A DNA stretch of 22,330 nucleotides from Deltaproteobacteria bacterium (GTDB lineage: Bacteria > Desulfobacterota > DSM-4660 > Desulfatiglandales > Desulfatiglandaceae): NCBI GenBank assembly GCA_018644785.1, contig JABGPV010000049.1:1-22330 (forward strand), given 5' to 3'. Positions 1 through 8,174 of the stretch are shown here, piece after piece. Position 1 is the first letter of the stretch, and every line of letters begins with the position of its first letter. The notes beneath the pieces are model-generated. The model made no database searches. It had not been told where the DNA came from and worked only from the letters and a program-made list of their open reading frames with translations. The translations under genes and the position numbers were made by a program.

Positions 1-1218
1 AAAAAATGCTGGTGCGCGATTCTGGAACGGGTGCAGAATCTTGAAAAGCCACTTCTGGAAATTCTGAAACAAAAAATTACAAACCCCATTAGCAGCGGTC
101 CTTTTGTGCTCAAGGAGTGGCGCAGAGGGGCCTATGTGTTTCTGGAGAAAAACGAACATTTTTTCGGACGGGGGCTGGAGATCGCGGGATACCATCTGGG
201 TCCCCATATCGATGGTATCATTTTTAAGTTTTTTGGTACCAGCGACGCCGCTGTCCTGGCGCTTCGCAAAGGCAGCATTGACATGTTCTGGTGGGGGTTG
301 CAGCAGGGGTATCTGGCGGCCCTGGAGGATGATGAAAACGTAAAAATTTACACCAGTGAAAAAAGTGCGCTCTATTATATGGGGTTCAATCTCAGGAAGA
401 AGCCATTCAATGACCTTCACTTCAGGAAGGCCGTTGCCTTTGCCACGGACAAGCGTTTCATTGTGAAAAGGATCCTTCAAGGATACGCCCTGCAGGCCGA
501 CTCCATTGTGCCTTCCAGTAATGCGTTCTGGCATGATCCCAATGTACCCGTTTATGGTGAGGGACTGGCCCGGGATGACAGAATTCGAAAGGCCTATCAG
601 CTGTTGAGGGAAGGGGGCTATACATGGGAAGATCCTCCGGTGAATGCCGACGGAGAGGTTGTTCGGGGGGAGGATATATGCCTGCCGGACGGCAGCGAAA
701 TGAAAAGGCTGACCATCCTGACGCCCCCCGCGGATTATGACCCACAGAGGGCCATGGTGGGGATCATGATTCAGGAATGGCTCAAAATGCTGGGTATTTC
801 CGTCACCTCCAAACCCATGCCCCTGGGTTCCCTCATTCAACAGGTGAAAACCCGCCATGACTTTGATCTTTTCGTCCTGGGGTACGGAAACCTCTCCCTG
901 GATCCGGACTATTTGAGGAATTTCTTCATCTCAAAAAACAGCAAGCCCAAAGGCTGGAACACCAGTGGTTACAATAACCCCCGCTTTGATCGCATTGCCG
1001 ATGCCAGTGCTGATGCCATGAACCGCGAAAAGCGCAGGCAACTCATCTGGGAAATGCAGGAAATCCTGATGAATGATCTGCCATGGCTGCCCCTTTACAC
1101 ACCCAAACTGGCTGAAGGGGTTCGAGGAGACCGTTTCACGGGATGGGTCAACATGGTGGGAGGTATCGGGAATCGCTGGTCTTTTTGCAGCATCAAGCCA
1201 GTGAAAAAAAGCGATTAA
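1..1218 (+). CDS. ABC transporter substrate-binding protein, peptide/nickel family (SBP_bac_5), 5' truncated
   Basis: The frame is open from base 1 and has no convincing start inside the window, so this is the C-terminal part of a longer protein (family members usually have 500-600 residues). The GTG at 31 lies in frame but is not needed as a start. The text fits the DppA/OppA/NikA extracytoplasmic solute-binding family: SSGPFVLKEW followed by a repeated-lobe region, YYMGFNLRKKPFNDLHFRKA (the hallmark lobe-II segment), AYQLLREGGY, and a C-terminal LPWLPLYTP. It would act outside the membrane, delivering a peptide, nickel complex or similar ligand to a permease. Partner permease and ATPase genes are not in the window and would lie upstream if present. 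The stop overlaps the last 4 bases of the convergent hydrolase gene. The substrate cannot be read from this fragment. Confidence 0.88.
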   Translation, partial: KKCWCAILERVQNLEKPLLEILKQKITNPISSGPFVLKEWRRGAYVFLEKNEHFFGRGLEIAGYHLGPHIDGIIFKFFGTSDAAVLALRKGSIDMFWWGLQQGYLAALEDDENVKIYTSEKSALYYMGFNLRKKPFNDLHFRKAVAFATDKRFIVKRILQGYALQADSIVPSSNAFWHDPNVPVYGEGLARDDRIRKAYQLLREGGYTWEDPPVNADGEVVRGEDICLPDGSEMKRLTILTPPADYDPQRAMVGIMIQEWLKMLGISVTSKPMPLGSLIQQVKTRHDFDLFVLGYGNLSLDPDYLRNFFISKNSKPKGWNTSGYNNPRFDRIADASADAMNREKRRQLIWEMQEILMNDLPWLPLYTPKLAEGVRGDRFTGWVNMVGGIGNRWSFCSIKPVKKSD

Positions 1219-2108
1219 GACGAATTTGCCATGTGCTTTCGAATGGTTCTAACGCGTGTTTGCGTGTTAATCAAATAGGCTTCCAATGGTTGTTTTGGCA
1301 GCGGCTTTTCATCCCATTCGGCAGTCTTGACGCGCGCTACAACGCGGTCAACATCCCCTTTTTCCTCTTTCAGATATCGCTTCACCTGAACCACGTATTC
1401 ACCCACCTGACGTATGGACCGGGTCATATTTGTTCTGACATCCGGTCCTGTGAAGATGAAATTGTGTGCGGTACACAATACTTCCACGTCTAATCCGGCC
1501 AGACGTTTTATGGACGCGCCATACGCCTCATGGTCAACCAGGAACTCACAGACCCCGTCACAACCGGCGGCTTCCCCTGCCACCAGAATCTTCATCTCCC
1601 GAATAAAATAGGCGGTGGAATCCCATGTGTGGCCCGGCGCGGCAATGACCTCAACTGACAAACCCTTTTCGATCTCCATCCTCTGACCATCTTCTAAAAC
1701 AACATCAAGCGTAAAGGGCTTGAATTCGCCTTCATGAATCTCCCGTACGCCCCAGCTGCGAAGAACCCCAAGAGCACCCTGATTCAGTGATTTTATTTTC
1801 GAAAGGGCACCTTTACGGGCCAGGATTTTCGAAGATTCCCGGGAACCCGCAATTTTCATCTCAGGCCAGATTTTTTTCAGGTAGGCCACCGTGCCCACAT
1901 GATCCCAGTGGGAATGGGTCAAGAAGAGGAAAGCGGGAGACCGGTTTCCCAAAACATTCTTGATCGTTTTTTCGTACAGATGCCATAGGCCGGTAAAGCC
2001 CGCATCAAAAAGCAGCGGCGCCGGGCCATCCAGAAGAAAAATCGGGCTCGCCGAATGCCCCAGCACATAAAACCCGTCGGCAATCTCTCCAGTCCTGTTA
2101 ATACGCAT
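1215..2108 (-). CDS. Metallo-beta-lactamase fold hydrolase
   Basis: The protein has 297 residues from the chosen ATG at 2108. An upstream in-frame ATG at 2138 would add 10 residues (MCTKNKRNEN). I prefer 2108 because MRINRTGEIADGFYVLG begins the fold directly and a weak GGAACGAG lies just before it, while 2138 has no Shine-Dalgarno. The metal motif THSHWDHVG (His65, His67, Asp69, His70) is intact, and APGHTWDS and CTAHNF supply later histidines. The segment that normally carries the bridging Asp (GD) reads VAGEAAG, with Glu instead. The family includes glyoxalase II-like thioesterases, lactonases and other hydrolases, so the substrate is unknown. It is convergent with the substrate-binding protein and divergent from the PadR operon, and probably cytoplasmic, since no signal peptide is seen. 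Confidence 0.85.
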   Translation of the reverse strand: MRINRTGEIADGFYVLGHSASPIFLLDGPAPLLFDAGFTGLWHLYEKTIKNVLGNRSPAFLFLTHSHWDHVGTVAYLKKIWPEMKIAGSRESSKILARKGALSKIKSLNQGALGVLRSWGVREIHEGEFKPFTLDVVLEDGQRMEIEKGLSVEVIAAPGHTWDSTAYFIREMKILVAGEAAGCDGVCEFLVDHEAYGASIKRLAGLDVEVLCTAHNFIFTGPDVRTNMTRSIRQVGEYVVQVKRYLKEEKGDVDRVVARVKTAEWDEKPLPKQPLEAYLINTQTRVRTIRKHMANSS

Positions 2109-2200
2109 GTTCTCGTTCCGTTTGTTTTTGGTGCACATTCTGCATCAATAGAAATAAAAGTCAATGGGCTTCTAAAAGGGAACTGTCCAGACTTTTTTTC

Positions 2201-2230
2201 TTGACTGAATATGATGGATTGGAATATTCT
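2201..2230 (+). promoter_or_regulatory. Candidate sigma-70 promoter of the PadR/molybdenum operon
   Basis: TTGACT at 2201-2206 and TATTCT at 2225-2230 are separated by 18 bases, in the AT-rich gap between the divergent hydrolase and PadR genes and about 80 bases before the PadR start. The match is 5/6 and 4/6 to consensus. This was read by eye and no start site is known. PadR proteins usually repress their own promoter, so an operator would be expected here, but I see no strong dyad. Confidence 0.4.
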
Positions 2231-2308
2231 ACTCTGGATTATGTTTTTGTGGATCAACAATGGAGATTCGCCTGATTCCGTGATGCGTAACAGAAATCAT
2301 AGGGACCC

Positions 2309-2830
2309 ATGAAAGATAAACCTGCTACGGAGTATGCCCTCCTAGGGGCTTTGATGCCGGGGCCCCGGCATGGATATGAGATCCTTCAATTTCTGGAGAC
2401 CGGCCTGGGACCGGCCTGGCGTGTCAGCACCAGCCAGTTGTATGCGCTCTTAAAGCGCCTGGATAATGAAGGGTTGGTGAATTCAACCCTTGAAACCCAG
2501 GATACGCGGCCCCCAAAACGGGTTTTTGCCATTATGCCGGCGGGCAAGGAGCGTTTTTTGCGGTGGTTGAAAAGTCCAACGGAGCATGCGAGGGACTTAC
2601 GCATTGAATTCTTGGCCAAACTCTATTTTCTTCGTCATCTTGGCCTACAAGGGGGAAGCGAATTGGTGAATTCCCAGATTGCCATTCTGGAGCGGTTTCA
2701 AAAGCGTCTAACGGAGAAGAAGCAGGCGGAAGAAGACGATTACAACCGGTTGGTTTATGGCTTCAGGATTTCGACGCTTGAAGGATGGCTTGAATGGTTG
2801 AAAAAGGAAGCCGCTTTCTTTTTAGGATGA
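2309..2830 (+). CDS. PadR family transcriptional regulator
   Basis: The product has 173 residues and starts at ATG 2309, with AGGGA a few bases upstream. The N-terminal winged helix is typical of PadR: EYALLGALMPGPRHGYEI, then STSQLYALLKRLDNEGLV (recognition helix region), then a wing with PPKRVFAIMPAGKERFLRWL. The C-terminal half (about residues 95-173) is helical and fits the dimerisation region of the longer PadR/AphA-like subgroup. PadR proteins bind DNA as dimers and often respond to small molecules. It is the first gene of a tight plus-strand run leading into molybdate transport and cofactor genes, so it is probably the local regulator where ModE would be the usual choice. An exact 11-base tandem duplication (2398-2419) inside the gene does not disturb the family pattern. 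Confidence 0.9.
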   Translation: MKDKPATEYALLGALMPGPRHGYEILQFLETGLGPAWRVSTSQLYALLKRLDNEGLVNSTLETQDTRPPKRVFAIMPAGKERFLRWLKSPTEHARDLRIEFLAKLYFLRHLGLQGGSELVNSQIAILERFQKRLTEKKQAEEDDYNRLVYGFRISTLEGWLEWLKKEAAFFLG

Positions 2831-2843
2831 GGTTTTTCATAGA

Positions 2844-3569
2844 ATGGATGATGTATATAATGAGTTGAAAGAGCGCGTTTTTGATTTGTTGAAGGCGGAA
2901 GGGCTTCTTACGGAAAGCGTAGAAATTCGGGCCAGAGCCCTCAGCACCAGAGAAGCCATCGGTAGTCCGGAGCATCAGGATTTCCCCATTCAACAGGGTA
3001 AAGAAAAACTCATGCAGGCCACCTTCAGGGGGGGCGGAGGCCAGGCATTTACGGACATGTACGGCGATTATGAGGGAACCCTTGAACAGGTCCTGCAACT
3101 GCCCATGGACAATAACCACCAGCGGGCCGTATTTGTGGCCTCGCTCAATGCGGTGCTGCGGTATCTGGGACGAATTGAAGGGTCCATTCATTGCCGGGAT
3201 GAGGAACCGGTACAATGTGGAAAATCCCTGGTCCCTTACCTGAAAGACCGATATGCCGATGTCAGAATTGCGCAGGTGGGTTTCCAGCCGAGAATGGTGG
3301 AAAACCTGGCTGGTTCGTATCCTCTGCGGGTACTGGATATGGATCCGGACAATATCGGTACCCGGAAGTTCGGGGTAACCATCGAAAGCGCGGAGCATAC
3401 GGAAGATGCCGTCAACTGGGCCGATTTGATCCTGGCCACGGGGACCGCCCTGGCCAACGGCACCATAACGCCGCTGTTAGGGAAAAAGCCCATTATCTTT
3501 TACGGCACCACCGTGGCGGGGGCGGCCCATTTGATGGGGTGGGAACGGTTTTGTCCCTGGAGCCGTTAG
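2844..3569 (+). CDS. DUF4213/DUF364 domain protein (putative heavy-metal/cofactor chelation)
   Basis: The product has 241 residues and starts 13 bases after the PadR stop. The N-terminal part (about 1-110) resembles the DUF4213 enolase-N-like region, with AFTDMYGDYEGTLEQVL and NNHQRAVFVASLNAVLRYLG. The C-terminal part is the Rossmann-like DUF364 region: RIAQVGFQPRMVENLAG, LRVLDMDPDNIG, NWADLILATGTALANGTI and the ending FYGTTVAGAAHLMGWERFCP. The family is described as putative heavy-metal chelation, and its members often occur near molybdenum, tungsten or other cofactor genes. No biochemical reaction is established. Its position between a PadR regulator and a molybdate transporter, with only 3 bases to the next gene, suggests a role in handling molybdenum or pterin cofactor. 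That role is an inference. No signal peptide is present, so it is cytoplasmic. Confidence 0.85.
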   Translation: MDDVYNELKERVFDLLKAEGLLTESVEIRARALSTREAIGSPEHQDFPIQQGKEKLMQATFRGGGGQAFTDMYGDYEGTLEQVLQLPMDNNHQRAVFVASLNAVLRYLGRIEGSIHCRDEEPVQCGKSLVPYLKDRYADVRIAQVGFQPRMVENLAGSYPLRVLDMDPDNIGTRKFGVTIESAEHTEDAVNWADLILATGTALANGTITPLLGKKPIIFYGTTVAGAAHLMGWERFCPWSR

Positions 3570-3572
3570 GCG

Positions 3573-4382
3573 ATGGCCATGGGCAAAAAATGGTCTATCA
3601 TCACGTGTAAAGGGGTTGCGTTACTGGCTCTGTTCGTTATCATTTTCGGCTGGCCTGCGAATGGTTTTTCAGCGGATCTGCTGCTTTTTGCAGGGGCCGG
3701 TCTTCGCCAGCCTACGGACCGGTTGATCCAAACCTTTCAAAAAGAAACCGGAAATACGGTGCGCGTTACCTATGCCGGCAGCGGGCAGCTCATGTCATCC
3801 ATTCTTGCATCGGGCCAGGGGGATCTATTTATGCCCGGGGCCTTTTTCTATATCAATAAACTCGAAGAAATGGGGCGCATCGATTCCTTCAAAAATGTGG
3901 TGGCCCACACCGCCGTGGTTGGCGTCAACATAAACAAGGTTGGCCTGATCCGATCATTTGACGATCTGGCCCTGCCCGGCCTCCGGCTGGCCATGGGAGA
4001 TCCAAAAGCCATGGCATTCGGGCGGGTGGCCCGAAAAATCCTGTCCCGCTCACTCTTGAAGGAGGCAATCCTCAAAAATGTGGTGGTGTATGGGGCCACG
4101 GTCAAGCAATTGGCCTTGTACGTTGCACAAGGTGACGTGGATGCCGCCATAATCGGACGGGCTGATGCTTTTCAATTTCGGGATCGCATTCATATGGTCC
4201 CGATTCCCACGGTCTACTATCAGCCGGAAACCATCGTCATCGCTGTTTTAAAAGACTCAACGCAACAGGAGGCGGCATGCCGATTCCGTGATTTCACGGC
4301 ATCAAAACAGGGGATCGACGTATTCGAAAATTTCGGTTTCCTGCCACTGGAAGCCGGCAGGGATCAAAAAAGGGCGCCATGA
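3573..4382 (+). CDS. modA: Molybdate/tungstate ABC transporter, periplasmic binding protein (ModA-like)
   Basis: The product has 269 residues with an N-terminal signal peptide: positive MGKKW, hydrophobic ALLALFVIIFGW, probable cleavage after GFSA near residue 34. The mature part begins DLLLFAGAGLRQPTDRLIQ, as in ModA/WtpA proteins, and continues with VRVTYAGSGQLMSSIL, GDLFMPG, AVVGVNINK and the late DVDAAIIGRADAF. The AGAG and GSGQ loops lie where oxyanion-binding residues are expected. Two starts are possible: ATG 3573 or ATG 3579. The second has better spacing from the AGG at 3568. The protein captures molybdate or tungstate in the periplasm for the permease that follows. The stop overlaps the permease start by 4 bases (ATGA), so translation is probably coupled. 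Molybdate versus tungstate cannot be decided by eye. Confidence 0.87.
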   Translation: MAMGKKWSIITCKGVALLALFVIIFGWPANGFSADLLLFAGAGLRQPTDRLIQTFQKETGNTVRVTYAGSGQLMSSILASGQGDLFMPGAFFYINKLEEMGRIDSFKNVVAHTAVVGVNINKVGLIRSFDDLALPGLRLAMGDPKAMAFGRVARKILSRSLLKEAILKNVVVYGATVKQLALYVAQGDVDAAIIGRADAFQFRDRIHMVPIPTVYYQPETIVIAVLKDSTQQEAACRFRDFTASKQGIDVFENFGFLPLEAGRDQKRAP

Positions 4383-5167
4383 ATCGTGTGTTTATAATTC
4401 CCCTTGGGGTGATTTTTCTTTTTACGGCCGGTGTGTTGTCAGCCCTTTTTTTTCGTTTGTCTCCCGAAGAAATCATCACGGCACTGGCATCGGAAGAGAC
4501 GCGTTTCGCACTGCGCCTCAGCCTCATAACCTCTGTTTTTTCCACTTTTCTGGCGTTGCTACTGGGCGTACCTACCGGCTATCTATTGGCGCGAACAAAC
4601 TTTCCCGGAAAAGCGATACTGGATACGTTTTTAGACCTTCCCCTGGTGATTACGCCGCTGATCGCCGGAGTGGGACTTCTCTTCCTGTTTGGACGAAACA
4701 TGCTGGGTGGCGCCTTGGGAGAATGGGGCATCCATATCCTTTTTACCCCATTGGGAGCTGTTCTGGCACAGAGTTTTGTGGCGACCCCCATAGTGATGCG
4801 AAGCAGCCGTGCCGCATTTGAACGGGTGGGGCATCGGTATGAATGGGCGGCCGCCACAATGGGCCTTCGGCCATATCAGATTTTTTTCCGGATCAGCCTG
4901 CCGTTGGCCAAGCAGGGGATTCTGGCCGGCACCGTTCTGGGGTGGACTCGTGCCATCGGAGAATTCGGTGCCACACTCATGGTGGCCGGTGCCATCCGTT
5001 TCAAAACCGAGACCCTTCCCATGGCGGTATATCTCAATATTTCCAGCGGTGAAATGGGCACGGCCCTTTCCTGTGCATGGGTCCTCATGGCTACCGGATT
5101 TCTGCTTCTGCTGGCGCTTCGTTGGATCGGGCATGTGCCAAGCCCTGAAATCTCGTCTTTACGGTAA
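4379..5167 (+). CDS. modB: Molybdate/tungstate ABC transporter, permease (ModB-like)
   Basis: The product has 262 residues and is an integral membrane protein with about six hydrophobic segments: VFIIPLGVIFLFTAGVLSAL at the N-terminus, ALRLSLITSVFSTFLALLLG, LVITPLIAGVGLLFLFG, HILFTPLGAVLAQSFVA, a fifth near GTVLGWTRAIGEFGATLMVA, and a final SCAWVLMATGFLLLLALRW. The cytoplasmic EAA loop that docks on the ATPase is visible as EWAAATMGLRPYQIFFRISLP. The family is the binding-protein-dependent transport inner membrane component, and GEFGATLMVAG is very typical of ModB. It starts within the stop of the binding-protein gene and ends 4 bases before the ATPase start. Its job is to move the oxyanion across the inner membrane. 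Confidence 0.9.
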   Translation: MNRVFIIPLGVIFLFTAGVLSALFFRLSPEEIITALASEETRFALRLSLITSVFSTFLALLLGVPTGYLLARTNFPGKAILDTFLDLPLVITPLIAGVGLLFLFGRNMLGGALGEWGIHILFTPLGAVLAQSFVATPIVMRSSRAAFERVGHRYEWAAATMGLRPYQIFFRISLPLAKQGILAGTVLGWTRAIGEFGATLMVAGAIRFKTETLPMAVYLNISSGEMGTALSCAWVLMATGFLLLLALRWIGHVPSPEISSLR

Positions 5168-5171
5168 CGCT

Positions 5172-6215
5172 ATGGCTGAAGTTGACCTTCAGGATGTTCG
5201 AAACGGCTTTATCAAAGGGGTTTCCGTGAATATTCGGGACGGGGAACTCTTTGTGATGGTGGGGCCCTCAGGTGCAGGGAAAACCACCCTGCTGAATATG
5301 ATAGCGGGGCTTGCTCCTTTTGAAGGGCACATTTTAATAGATGGGGGGTGTGTGAACGGTCTTCCCACGTTCAAGCGGAAAATCGGATATCTGTTCCAGG
5401 ATCTGCTGCTTTTTCCCCATATGTCCGCAAGAAAAAACATTCTGATGGCCCTCAAAAGGCTTTCCATGAGTAAAGGGGAAAAGGATGAACGGGTTTTGAA
5501 TATGATGGAACTTTTGAGCCTGGTGCCTTTGGCGGAACGTCTGCCGGAGACGCTGAGCGGCGGAGAAAAACAGCGTGTGGCCTTGGCCAGAGCCCTGGTA
5601 TCATCTCCGAAGGTTCTGTTGTTGGATGAACCCTTCAGCAGTCTTGATTTTCGAACGGCCCGCTACCTTCGGCTGGAGCTGAAACGAATACAATCACAGA
5701 TCAACACCACCATGCTGTTTGTCACCCACAATCTGGAGGAGGTACAGGATCTTGGTGATCGTATGGGGGTCATGACCGAGGGGGAACTGGATCAGGTGGG
5801 CGGAATTGACGAAATTATGCTTCAGGGAAAAACTTCTGAATGTGGATTTCTGGAAAAGCCCAACGTGTTTTGCTGCACTTACCAGGAAAGCTTGGGAAAT
5901 GGACTGGTTCATGTACGATGGGCCGGCAGAGCACTTTTTGTCCCGGAAGACGGGGGAAAACCGTTTAACCGGGTGGCCATTCATCCAAAGGATGTCTATA
6001 TTTCCCCTTATCCGCCGCCGGGCCCCCGGGTAAACCGGTTCCAGGGCCGGATCCGAAAGATCGAACATAAGGGGGGCATGGCCCATGTGGAAGTCATGGT
6101 GGCGGAGGAGCGTGTGCATGCTCAGATGACAACGGAACAGGCCCGGTCCCTTTCTCTATCGACTGAAAGTTCCATATACGGTATTCTCAAACTTCGTGCC
6201 CTTCACGGATGTTGA
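5172..6215 (+). CDS. modC: Molybdate/tungstate ABC transporter, ATPase (ModC-like)
   Basis: The product has 347 residues. The same frame is open upstream to 4809, but that stretch lies over the permease gene. The start at ATG 5172 (MAEVDLQDVRNGF) places the fold correctly, 4 bases after the permease stop. Motifs in order are Walker A GPSGAGKT (residues 31-38), Q-loop GYLFQDLLLFPHM, signature LSGGEKQRVALARAL, Walker B VLLLDEPFSSLD and H-loop FVTHNLEE. The C-terminal part, about residues 230-347, has a Mop/TOBE-like region (VAIHPKDVYIS, GRIRKIEHKGGMAHVEVMV), the oxyanion-sensing module found in ModC proteins. It powers uptake with the two preceding genes. The start has no clear Shine-Dalgarno, so coupling to the permease is likely. 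Confidence 0.92.
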   Translation: MAEVDLQDVRNGFIKGVSVNIRDGELFVMVGPSGAGKTTLLNMIAGLAPFEGHILIDGGCVNGLPTFKRKIGYLFQDLLLFPHMSARKNILMALKRLSMSKGEKDERVLNMMELLSLVPLAERLPETLSGGEKQRVALARALVSSPKVLLLDEPFSSLDFRTARYLRLELKRIQSQINTTMLFVTHNLEEVQDLGDRMGVMTEGELDQVGGIDEIMLQGKTSECGFLEKPNVFCCTYQESLGNGLVHVRWAGRALFVPEDGGKPFNRVAIHPKDVYISPYPPPGPRVNRFQGRIRKIEHKGGMAHVEVMVAEERVHAQMTTEQARSLSLSTESSIYGILKLRALHGC

Positions 6216-6271
6216 AATGGGATTTGCCGTAAACCGGTAAAAACCGGCCAACAGAATCAAGGAGTTTTAGA

Positions 6272-7318
6272 ATGGCAAACAAATTCAAGTCTTCGGCTAA
6301 GATCATTCCCATTGACCAGTCCGTGGGAACCGTCCTGGCCCACGATATCACCGAAATCAGACCCGGGCAATTTAAGGGACCGGCCTTTAAAAAAGGTCAT
6401 ATCATCAGGGAAGCGGATGTGCCCCATTTAAAAAGGGTCGGGAAGGAGCATCTGTACGTTTTGCACCTGGATGCGGGAGAAGTCCATGAGGACGATGCGG
6501 CCCTCCGCCTGGCAACGCTCCTGGCCGGAAAGGGCGTGTCTTTCGATCCCCATCCTTCCGAAGGAAAAATTCAGCTCATAGCGAGTCATCGAGGTCTTTT
6601 TAAGGTGGATGTGGCAGCGCTCACCCGCATCAATCTGGTGCCGGATATCAGTTGTTCAGCCAGGCACACCCATTCGGTGGTTGAGAAAGGAGACGTCATT
6701 TGTGGCGTGAGGGCCATTCCCCTGATCATTGACGAAGAAAACCTTCAAGCCGCTGAAAAAATTGCCTTGGCAGTGGACGATTTTTTCTCCGTAAAGCCTT
6801 TTTTGACGCCTAAAACCGGTATTGTAATCACCGGCAATGAGGTGTTTTCAGGACTCATCGATGATAAGTTTGCGCCCATTATTCGGAAGAAACTGAAGGA
6901 TTACAATTGCGGTATCATGGGGATCTCCTTTGCCCCCGATGACAGGCAGCGTATCGCTTCCGAAATCAATCAATACCTTCAACAGGGCGCTGAAATGATC
7001 GTTGTGGCCGGTGGCATGAGCGTGGATCCCGACGACATTACGCGCGTGGCCATTGCGGACGCCGGAGCCGAGGACGTGGTCTATGGAACCCCTGTTCTTC
7101 CTGGTGCCATGTTTTTGGTGGGGCGTTTCGGAGATGTTCCCGTCATGGGACTGCCGGCCTGTGTTCTCTTTTTCCGGACCACGGTTCTGGATCTCATTCT
7201 GCCCAGGGTGCTGGCAGGCGAGTCGATTACCCGGGAAGATCTTGCGTCCATGGCCCACGGGGGCATGTGCCTGGAATGTGAACCGTGTCATTTCCCCCGG
7301 TGTTCATTCGGAAAGTAG
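6272..7318 (+). CDS. MoeA-like molybdopterin-binding protein with C-terminal cysteine cluster
   Basis: The product has 348 residues; AAGGAG precedes the ATG with good spacing. The N-terminal part (VGTVLAHDITEIRPGQFKGP, KKGHIIREADVPHLKRVGKE) is the MoeA-type entry region. The central MPT-binding domain has GIVITGNEVF (187-190 is TGNE), VVAGGMSVDPDD and VMGLPACVLFF, matching MoeA/MogA nucleotide-pterin sites. The last 16 residues carry four cysteines (333, 336, 339, 344) in CLECEPCHFPRCSFGK, which classical MoeA lacks. This looks like a metal or Fe-S site. MoeA inserts molybdenum into adenylylated molybdopterin. This shorter relative sits among molybdate uptake, YqeB and XdhC genes and may act in cofactor insertion or selection for a molybdenum hydroxylase. 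It is cytoplasmic. The exact reaction is inferred. Confidence 0.85.
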   Translation: MANKFKSSAKIIPIDQSVGTVLAHDITEIRPGQFKGPAFKKGHIIREADVPHLKRVGKEHLYVLHLDAGEVHEDDAALRLATLLAGKGVSFDPHPSEGKIQLIASHRGLFKVDVAALTRINLVPDISCSARHTHSVVEKGDVICGVRAIPLIIDEENLQAAEKIALAVDDFFSVKPFLTPKTGIVITGNEVFSGLIDDKFAPIIRKKLKDYNCGIMGISFAPDDRQRIASEINQYLQQGAEMIVVAGGMSVDPDDITRVAIADAGAEDVVYGTPVLPGAMFLVGRFGDVPVMGLPACVLFFRTTVLDLILPRVLAGESITREDLASMAHGGMCLECEPCHFPRCSFGK

Positions 7319-7347
7319 GTTAAAATCTTTTTGACCAAAAATGTGGT

Positions 7348-7353
7348 GGGAGG
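7348..7353 (+). promoter_or_regulatory. Shine-Dalgarno deciding the YqeB-family start
   Basis: GGGAGG lies 7 bases before GTG 7361. It argues against the upstream in-frame TTG at 7331, which has no Shine-Dalgarno and would add ten residues that do not belong to the family. Confidence 0.75.
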
Positions 7354-7360
7354 TTCAAAC

Positions 7361-8158
7361 GTGTTCAGCCAAAAACGAATCGTCATCAAGGGGGCAGGGG
7401 ATCTTGCCACCGGCGTGGCCGCCCGGTTGTGGCGAAGCGGTTTCCCTGTTATGATGACCGAAATCGAGCAGCCCCTGACCGTTCGCCGAAGTGTTTCGCT
7501 CTCAGATGCGGTCTATGAAGGGAAAGCAACCGTGGAGGACATGACAGCCCGGCGGGCGCAGGGCCGTGCGGATATCCTGAAAGCTCTGGATGATCGGTTG
7601 ATTCCCGTAATCGTGGATCCGAAAGCAGAAATTGTTAACGAAATAGATGCCTATGCCGTAATTGACGCCATCATGGCCAAAAAGAACATCGGTACCCATA
7701 TGGATGATGCGGCTTTTGTGGTGGGCCTGGGACCCGGTTTCACGGCAGGCCATGATGTTCATGCCATCATTGAAACCAAGCGGGGGCATACCCTGGGCCG
7801 GGTCATCTGGCAAGGATCGGCAATTCCCAATACCGGCATTCCCGGTGAAGTGAAGGGATTCGGCTCGGCGCGTGTCATCAGGGCGCCCGGACCGGGCGCT
7901 TTTAAGGGTGTGCTATCCATCGGAACCCATGTGGAAAAAGGCGATATCGTTGCTTATGCCGGGGATACGCCTGTTCCGGCGCCCATTTCCGGGATGCTGC
8001 GCGGATTGCTCCATGACGGCATATTCGTAGAGAAAGGCCTGAAAAGCGGCGATGTGGACCCAAGGGATGTTCAGGAAAGCTGCTTGACCATTTCCGATAA
8101 AGCCCTGGCCATTGGCGGGGGTGTGCTGGAAGCGGTTTTAACGGCGCTTAACAGCTAA
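7361..8158 (+). CDS. yqeB: YqeB-family selenium-dependent molybdenum hydroxylase system protein
   Basis: The product has 265 residues from GTG 7361, chosen from the GGGAGG just upstream. The protein opens with a nucleotide-binding signature, RIVIKGAGDLATGVAARLWR, and continues MTEIEQPLTVRRSVSLSDAVYEG, which is diagnostic of the YqeB/EF2563 family. Later come VGLGPGFTAGHDVHAIIETKRGH and a biotinyl/lipoyl-like hairpin stretch, GTHVEKGDIVAYAGDTPVPAPISGM. The family tracks with selenium-dependent molybdenum hydroxylases (purine or nicotinate types with a labile selenium), where it is thought to help in maturation of the selenium-bearing cofactor. The mechanism is not established. It sits between the MoeA-like and XdhC-like genes, the usual company for this family. 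No selD or hydroxylase structural gene is in the window. Confidence 0.87.
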   Translation: MFSQKRIVIKGAGDLATGVAARLWRSGFPVMMTEIEQPLTVRRSVSLSDAVYEGKATVEDMTARRAQGRADILKALDDRLIPVIVDPKAEIVNEIDAYAVIDAIMAKKNIGTHMDDAAFVVGLGPGFTAGHDVHAIIETKRGHTLGRVIWQGSAIPNTGIPGEVKGFGSARVIRAPGPGAFKGVLSIGTHVEKGDIVAYAGDTPVPAPISGMLRGLLHDGIFVEKGLKSGDVDPRDVQESCLTISDKALAIGGGVLEAVLTALNS

Positions 8159-8174
8159 GGCGGCAAGCCGCAGA

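Noticed and set aside
2398..2419. Exact 11-base tandem duplication GACCGGCCTGG within the PadR gene
   Set aside because: The encoded segment (TGLGPAW before the recognition region) fits the normal PadR pattern and length, so it is most likely chance or old.
2763..3398. Minus-strand open frame of 211 codons opposite the DUF364 gene
   Set aside because: It is antisense to a well-supported conserved gene and has no recognisable domain or ribosome-binding site.
4809..5171. Upstream extension of the ModC reading frame
   Set aside because: It overlaps the permease gene in another frame and gives a Trp/Phe/Pro-rich text unlike any ATPase N-terminus. The ABC fold begins properly at 5172.
6234..6247. 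CCGGT/ACCGG hairpin before the MoeA-like gene as a molybdenum-cofactor riboswitch
   Set aside because: It is only a 5-base stem in a 56-base gap, much too small for the Moco riboswitch. No such structure was seen upstream of PadR either.
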